In this document: positions 60,899-64,000 of the stretch, piece by piece
How the letters are laid out: the number at the start of each line of letters is the position of its first letter
Numbering within the stretch: the first letter of the stretch is position 1
DNA from: Corynebacterium yonathiae
GTDB taxonomy: Bacteria > Actinomycetota > Actinomycetes > Mycobacteriales > Mycobacteriaceae
NCBI RefSeq assembly: GCF_027570195.1
Contig: NZ_JAKMUZ010000002.1
Location: 124,001 to 188,000, forward strand
Direction: 5' to 3'
DNA length: 64,000 nucleotides
Notes under the pieces: model-generated
Database searches by the model: none
The model's input: only the letters and a program-made list of their open reading frames with translations
What the model was told of the DNA's origin: nothing
Made by a program: the position numbers and the translations under genes

Positions 60899-62962
60899 AT
60901 GGCGGAACTCATCCCCGCAGTACCGGTCAATTACGATTCCTTCACCGTACCCGCCGGCCAGGCCGTGGGTGCAGCAATGCGAGAGCTCAACCTTCCCAAC
61001 AAGGGCCCAGAGGCTGTCGTAGTCGTTCGCAGCGAGGACGGCACTCTCTTTGATTTGTCGCATACCCCCGACACGGAATCCACCTTCACCCCGGTTGCCG
61101 CCTGCGAGGAAGACGGCCGCGCCGTCGTCCGCCACTCTTGCGGTCACGTCATGGCACAGGCCGTGCAGGCCGAGTTCCCCGGTACCAAGCTGGGCATCGG
61201 CCCGGCCATTGAGAATGGCTTCTACTTCGATTTCCAGACCGCTGAGCCTTTTACCCCAGAAGATCTCAAGGCGATTGAAAAGCGCATGAAGAAGATCATC
61301 AAGGGCGGCCAGCGCTTTGAGCGCCATGTCTACGAATCTGCTGAGGAAGCGAAACAAGCGCTTGCCGGAGAACCCTTCAAGCTCGAGCTGGTCCAAGACA
61401 AGGGCAACGTCGACCCGGACTCCGACGAGGCCGCAGAGGTTGGTTCCGGCGATCTTACCCACTATGACAACATCAACCCGCGCACCGGGGAAGTAGAGTG
61501 GTTCGATCTTTGCCGCGGACCGCACGTCCCGACCACCAAGTACATCCCGGCCTTCACACTGACCCGTTCTTCTGCCGCCTATTGGCGCGGTGATCAGTCT
61601 AAGGCTGGCCTGCAGCGCATTTACGGCACCGCTTTTGAGTCCAAGGAAGCTCTGGAGGCCTACCAGACCATGGTGGAAGAGGCGGAAAAGCGCGACCACC
61701 GCCGCCTGGGCCAAGAACTAGACCTCTTCTCCTTCCCAGATGAGATTGGCTCCGGTTTCCCTGTATTCCATCCGAATGGCGCCACCGTGCGTATGGAGAT
61801 GGAAAACCACTCCCGTAACCGCCACGTGCAGGCCGGCTACTCCTTTGTCAACACCCCGCATATCACTAAGGGAGACCTTTTTAAGAAGTCGGGCCACCTC
61901 GACTTCTACGCCGATGGTATGTTCCCGCCAATGCAGCTCGACGGCGAGTATGACGAAGAGGGCAATACCGTCAAGGAGCCGCAGGACTACTACGCCAAGC
62001 CCATGAACTGCCCGATGCACAACCTGATTTTTGCATCCCGTGGCCGTTCCTACCGCGAGTTGCCGCTGCGCCTATTTGAGTTCGGCACCGTCTACCGCTA
62101 CGAAAAGTCCGGCGTGGTCCACGGTCTCACCCGTGCCCGCGGTTTTACCCAGGACGATGCGCACATTTACTGCACCGAAGAACAGCTGGAAGAAGAACTC
62201 ACCAAGGTCCTCGACTTCATCATTTCCTTGTTGAAGGACTACGGCCTGTCTGATTTCTACCTGGAGCTTTCCACCAAGGATCCGAATAAGTTCGTAGGTT
62301 CCGATGAGATTTGGGATCGCTCTACTTCCATCTTGCAATCGGTCGCGGAAAAGTCCGGCCTCGAACTGGTACCGGACCCAGCAGGCGCAGCATTCTACGG
62401 CCCGAAGATTTCGGTCCAGGCCCGCGATGCTATCGGCCGTACCTGGCAGATGTCTACCGTGCAATTGGACTTCAATCTGCCGGAGCGCTTCGAGCTGGAA
62501 TACACTGCGTCTGACGGAACAAAGAAGCGCCCGATCATGATTCACCGTGCGCTCTTCGGCTCCATTGAGCGTTTCTTCGGTGTGCTGCTGGAGCACTATG
62601 CCGGCGCCTTCCCAGCATGGCTGGCACCGCACCAGGTGGTGGGCATTCCGGTGGCCGATGAATTCTCCCCGCATCTCGAAGAGGTTGCCGCGCAGCTGCG
62701 CCAGAGGGGTATCCGCGCCGATGTGGATACCTCTGATGACCGCATGCAGAAGAAGATCCGCAATCACACCACTGCTAAGGTCCCATTCATGTTGGTCGCT
62801 GGTGCCCGCGATGTGGAGGCCGGTGCTGTTTCCTTCCGCTTCTTGGACGGTACCCAGGTCAATGGTGTGCCAGTGAACGAAGCCGTGGAGCTCATTGCTG
62901 CTTGGGTAGCAGAGCGCAATAACGAGCAGCCGACCGAAGAGCTCATCAGTGCCCGACGCTAA
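60899..62962 (+). CDS. thrS: threonyl-tRNA synthetase
   Basis: 687 residues. Charges tRNA-Thr. Domains: TGS (about 1-65), editing domain with [12 protein letters not shown] (HxxxH type), catalytic class II core with [10 protein letters not shown] (zinc ligand Cys) and [20 protein letters not shown] (motif 2), then an anticodon-binding domain (about 580-680). AAAAAGGAG precedes the ATG. The 77-base upstream leader has no T-box structure. It overlaps the HIT gene by 14 bases. Confidence 0.97.
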   Translation: MAELIPAVPVNYDSFTVPAGQAVGAAMRELNLPNKGPEAVVVVRSEDGTLFDLSHTPDTESTFTPVAACEEDGRAVVRHSCGHVMAQAVQAEFPGTKLGIGPAIENGFYFDFQTAEPFTPEDLKAIEKRMKKIIKGGQRFERHVYESAEEAKQALAGEPFKLELVQDKGNVDPDSDEAAEVGSGDLTHYDNINPRTGEVEWFDLCRGPHVPTTKYIPAFTLTRSSAAYWRGDQSKAGLQRIYGTAFESKEALEAYQTMVEEAEKRDHRRLGQELDLFSFPDEIGSGFPVFHPNGATVRMEMENHSRNRHVQAGYSFVNTPHITKGDLFKKSGHLDFYADGMFPPMQLDGEYDEEGNTVKEPQDYYAKPMNCPMHNLIFASRGRSYRELPLRLFEFGTVYRYEKSGVVHGLTRARGFTQDDAHIYCTEEQLEEELTKVLDFIISLLKDYGLSDFYLELSTKDPNKFVGSDEIWDRSTSILQSVAEKSGLELVPDPAGAAFYGPKISVQARDAIGRTWQMSTVQLDFNLPERFELEYTASDGTKKRPIMIHRALFGSIERFFGVLLEHYAGAFPAWLAPHQVVGIPVADEFSPHLEEVAAQLRQRGIRADVDTSDDRMQKKIRNHTTAKVPFMLVAGARDVEAGAVSFRFLDGTQVNGVPVNEAVELIAAWVAERNNEQPTEELISARR

Positions 62963-63551
62963 AAAGACGCACCACACCGACAGCGCCGCCGCTTCCCAAA
63001 GCCAAGCGGCGGCGGAAGAAGCCTTCGTTGACACAGGCGCCGGCGAGCCGGATCGTCTAGAGCGGCTGTGGGCTCCTTATCGCATGGCCTATATAGCCAA
63101 GCGTTCTAAGGATCCCTTTGTTGCAGCGCCCCAAGGCAGCGACGAGGACGGGCTTATCATTGCTCGCGGCAAAACCGTATACGCATTGCTGAACCTGTTT
63201 CCGTATAACGCTGGGCACCTAATGGTGGTGCCTTACCGGAAAGAATCGCAGCTTGAGAATCTCACTCAAGAGGAGTCTCAAGAGTTAATGGCGTTTGCGC
63301 AAAAGGCGGTTAGGGTGCTCAAGCGAGTCTCGCGCCCTGAAGCTATTAACGTAGGCCTGAACTTGGGTCGCGCTTCAGGAGGCTCCGTGGGAGATCACTT
63401 GCACCTGCATGTGGTGCCAAGGTGGCCCGGGGATAGTAACTTTATGACTGTCCTCGATGGGACTAAGGTATTACCGCAGCTTCTGCAGGATACGCGCCGC
63501 GTGCTGGCAGAGGGTTGGCGCGAGATGGAAGAGGAGGATTCGCGTGCTTAG
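62949..63551 (+). CDS. HIT-family Ap4A phosphorylase-like protein
   Basis: 200 residues from a GTG inside thrS. Histidine triad [10 protein letters not shown], with [15 protein letters not shown] before it and the [14 protein letters not shown] segment after it, as in Mycobacterium Rv2613c, a diadenosine-tetraphosphate phosphorylase. The N-terminal about 35 residues are disordered. Overlaps thrS by 14 bases and the PIP-synthase gene by 8. Ap4A is made by aminoacyl-tRNA synthetases, so its link with thrS is biochemically sensible. Confidence 0.9.
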   Translation: MPDAKKTHHTDSAAASQSQAAAEEAFVDTGAGEPDRLERLWAPYRMAYIAKRSKDPFVAAPQGSDEDGLIIARGKTVYALLNLFPYNAGHLMVVPYRKESQLENLTQEESQELMAFAQKAVRVLKRVSRPEAINVGLNLGRASGGSVGDHLHLHVVPRWPGDSNFMTVLDGTKVLPQLLQDTRRVLAEGWREMEEEDSRA

Positions 63552-64000
63552 CGTGCATGGGCGAAAGCCCGCCGCCGTGGTGGTGGAACCTATAGCCAAG
63601 GCCTTTTTGAAGTTAGGCCTGACCCCGAATGTGGTCACGGTTGTGGGAACCATTGTCACCATTGCCATCTCGGTGGTCCTCATTCCAACCGGGCATCTTT
63701 TTGCCGCAGCCGTTTTATCTGGCCTCTTTGCAGCCTTCGACATGCTTGATGGCACCATGGCGCGTCTGACTGGCAAAGCTACTGCCTTTGGTGCGACCTT
63801 GGATGCTTCGTGTGACCGTATTACTGACGGCGCACTGTTTAGCGCCATGGCCTGGTGGTTGATTTATTCCGCGGATTCTTCCCGCATTACGGTCATTGCT
63901 TGCTTTGTCACCTTGGTATGTTCCCAGGTCATCTCCTATATCAAGGCTAGGGGAGAAGCATCCGGTTTCAAGATGGTTGGCGGCCTAATTGAGCGCCCGG
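63544..64000 (+). CDS. pgsA: phosphatidylinositol phosphate synthase, 5' part
   Basis: The first about 152 codons, running off the right edge. The GTG at 63544 is chosen because GAGGAGG lies just ahead and it overlaps the HIT stop by 8 bases. The CDP-alcohol phosphotransferase motif DMLDGTMARLTG, continuing FGATLDASCDR, gives the D-x2-DG-x2-AR-x8-G-x3-D-x3-D pattern. This enzyme makes PI phosphate for PIM lipids. Several membrane segments are visible. Confidence 0.9.
   Translation, partial: MLSVHGRKPAAVVVEPIAKAFLKLGLTPNVVTVVGTIVTIAISVVLIPTGHLFAAAVLSGLFAAFDMLDGTMARLTGKATAFGATLDASCDRITDGALFSAMAWWLIYSADSSRITVIACFVTLVCSQVISYIKARGEASGFKMVGGLIERP

Noticed and set aside
62072..63034. 320-codon minus-strand open frame across thrS
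   Set aside because: Lies fully opposite thrS and the HIT gene, has no recognisable domain, and its composition is that of a shadow of a GC-rich gene.
1..64000. CRISPR array, insertion sequence, prophage or biosynthetic cluster
   Set aside because: No regularly spaced repeats, transposase, integrase, phage structural gene or synthase gene is present; the only mobile-like family is the broken HNH gene.

Overview
The window is a stretch of a Corynebacterium chromosome. Evidence for the genus: a DtxR with every metal ligand at the diphtheria-repressor position, an OxyR with Cys206/Cys215, actinobacterial-only families (DUF3000, DUF3039, DUF3093, DUF3099, DUF3159, DUF3710, DUF4192, DUF4193), polyphosphate glucokinase, AftC for arabinan synthesis, PI-phosphate synthase, and a gene order that, from memory, follows the C. 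glutamicum block from miaA/dapF to thrS. Base composition is moderately high in GC. I see no prophage, insertion sequence, CRISPR array or biosynthetic cluster. The species cannot be named from what is here.

Layout. 1-7 kb: a DUF349 protein (cut by the window edge), a LigB-like protein, miaA, dapF, a membrane protein, a protein with a Cys/Gly-rich tail, hflX and a uracil permease. 7-8.1 kb: a DUF222/HNH endonuclease gene broken by one stop codon and preceded by an inverted pair of perfect DnaA boxes. 8.1-14.3 kb: sugar phosphotransferase cluster (ptsH, fructose EIIABC, 1-phosphofructokinase, divergent ptsI, DeoR-family regulator close to SugR). 14.6-16.5 kb: SOS/DNA block lexA, divS, nrdR. 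16.5-31.8 kb: hrpA, a membrane protein, the oxyR/ahpC/ahpD peroxide unit, a SKI2-like helicase with a PAC2 protein, a DUF4192 protein, galE, dtxR and sigB. 32-35.8 kb: a serine-catabolism module (YheO-type regulator, serine dehydratase, serine-type permease).

36-40.7 kb: dtd, a methyltransferase and DUF3099 in one direction, DUF3039 and a helicase in the other. 40.8-50.7 kb: sigA with a lysine-rich N-terminal tail, ppgK, suhB, DUF4193, DUF3093, dut, DUF3710, DUF3159, a TrmA-type RNA methyltransferase and dxs. 50.7-57 kb: rnd, DUF3000, chdC (coproheme decarboxylase), msrB, aftC, a RibD-C-like reductase and a YdcZ-type exporter. 56.9-57.9 kb: seven tRNA genes, one Val(CAC) on the minus strand and a plus-strand array Gly-Val-Gly-Cys-Val-Gly. 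58-60.8 kb: a copper-handling operon (CopC, PCu(A)C lipoprotein, Tat-exported DyP peroxidase). 60.9-64 kb: thrS, an Ap4A-phosphorylase-like HIT protein and PI-phosphate synthase, tightly overlapped.

Regulation that can be read from the DNA: a SigH-type promoter before sigB, SOS half-boxes between lexA and divS, an OxyR-like site overlapping the ahpC promoter, an inverted repeat bracketing the chdC -10 element, palindromes before the serine permease, between fruK and ptsI, and beside the tRNA-Val gene, and many hairpin terminators. The least explained items are the DnaA-box pairs with the broken HNH gene, the twin palindromes between the tRNA genes, the 14-bp direct repeats between sugR and lexA, and the coupling of a DyP peroxidase to copper chaperones.
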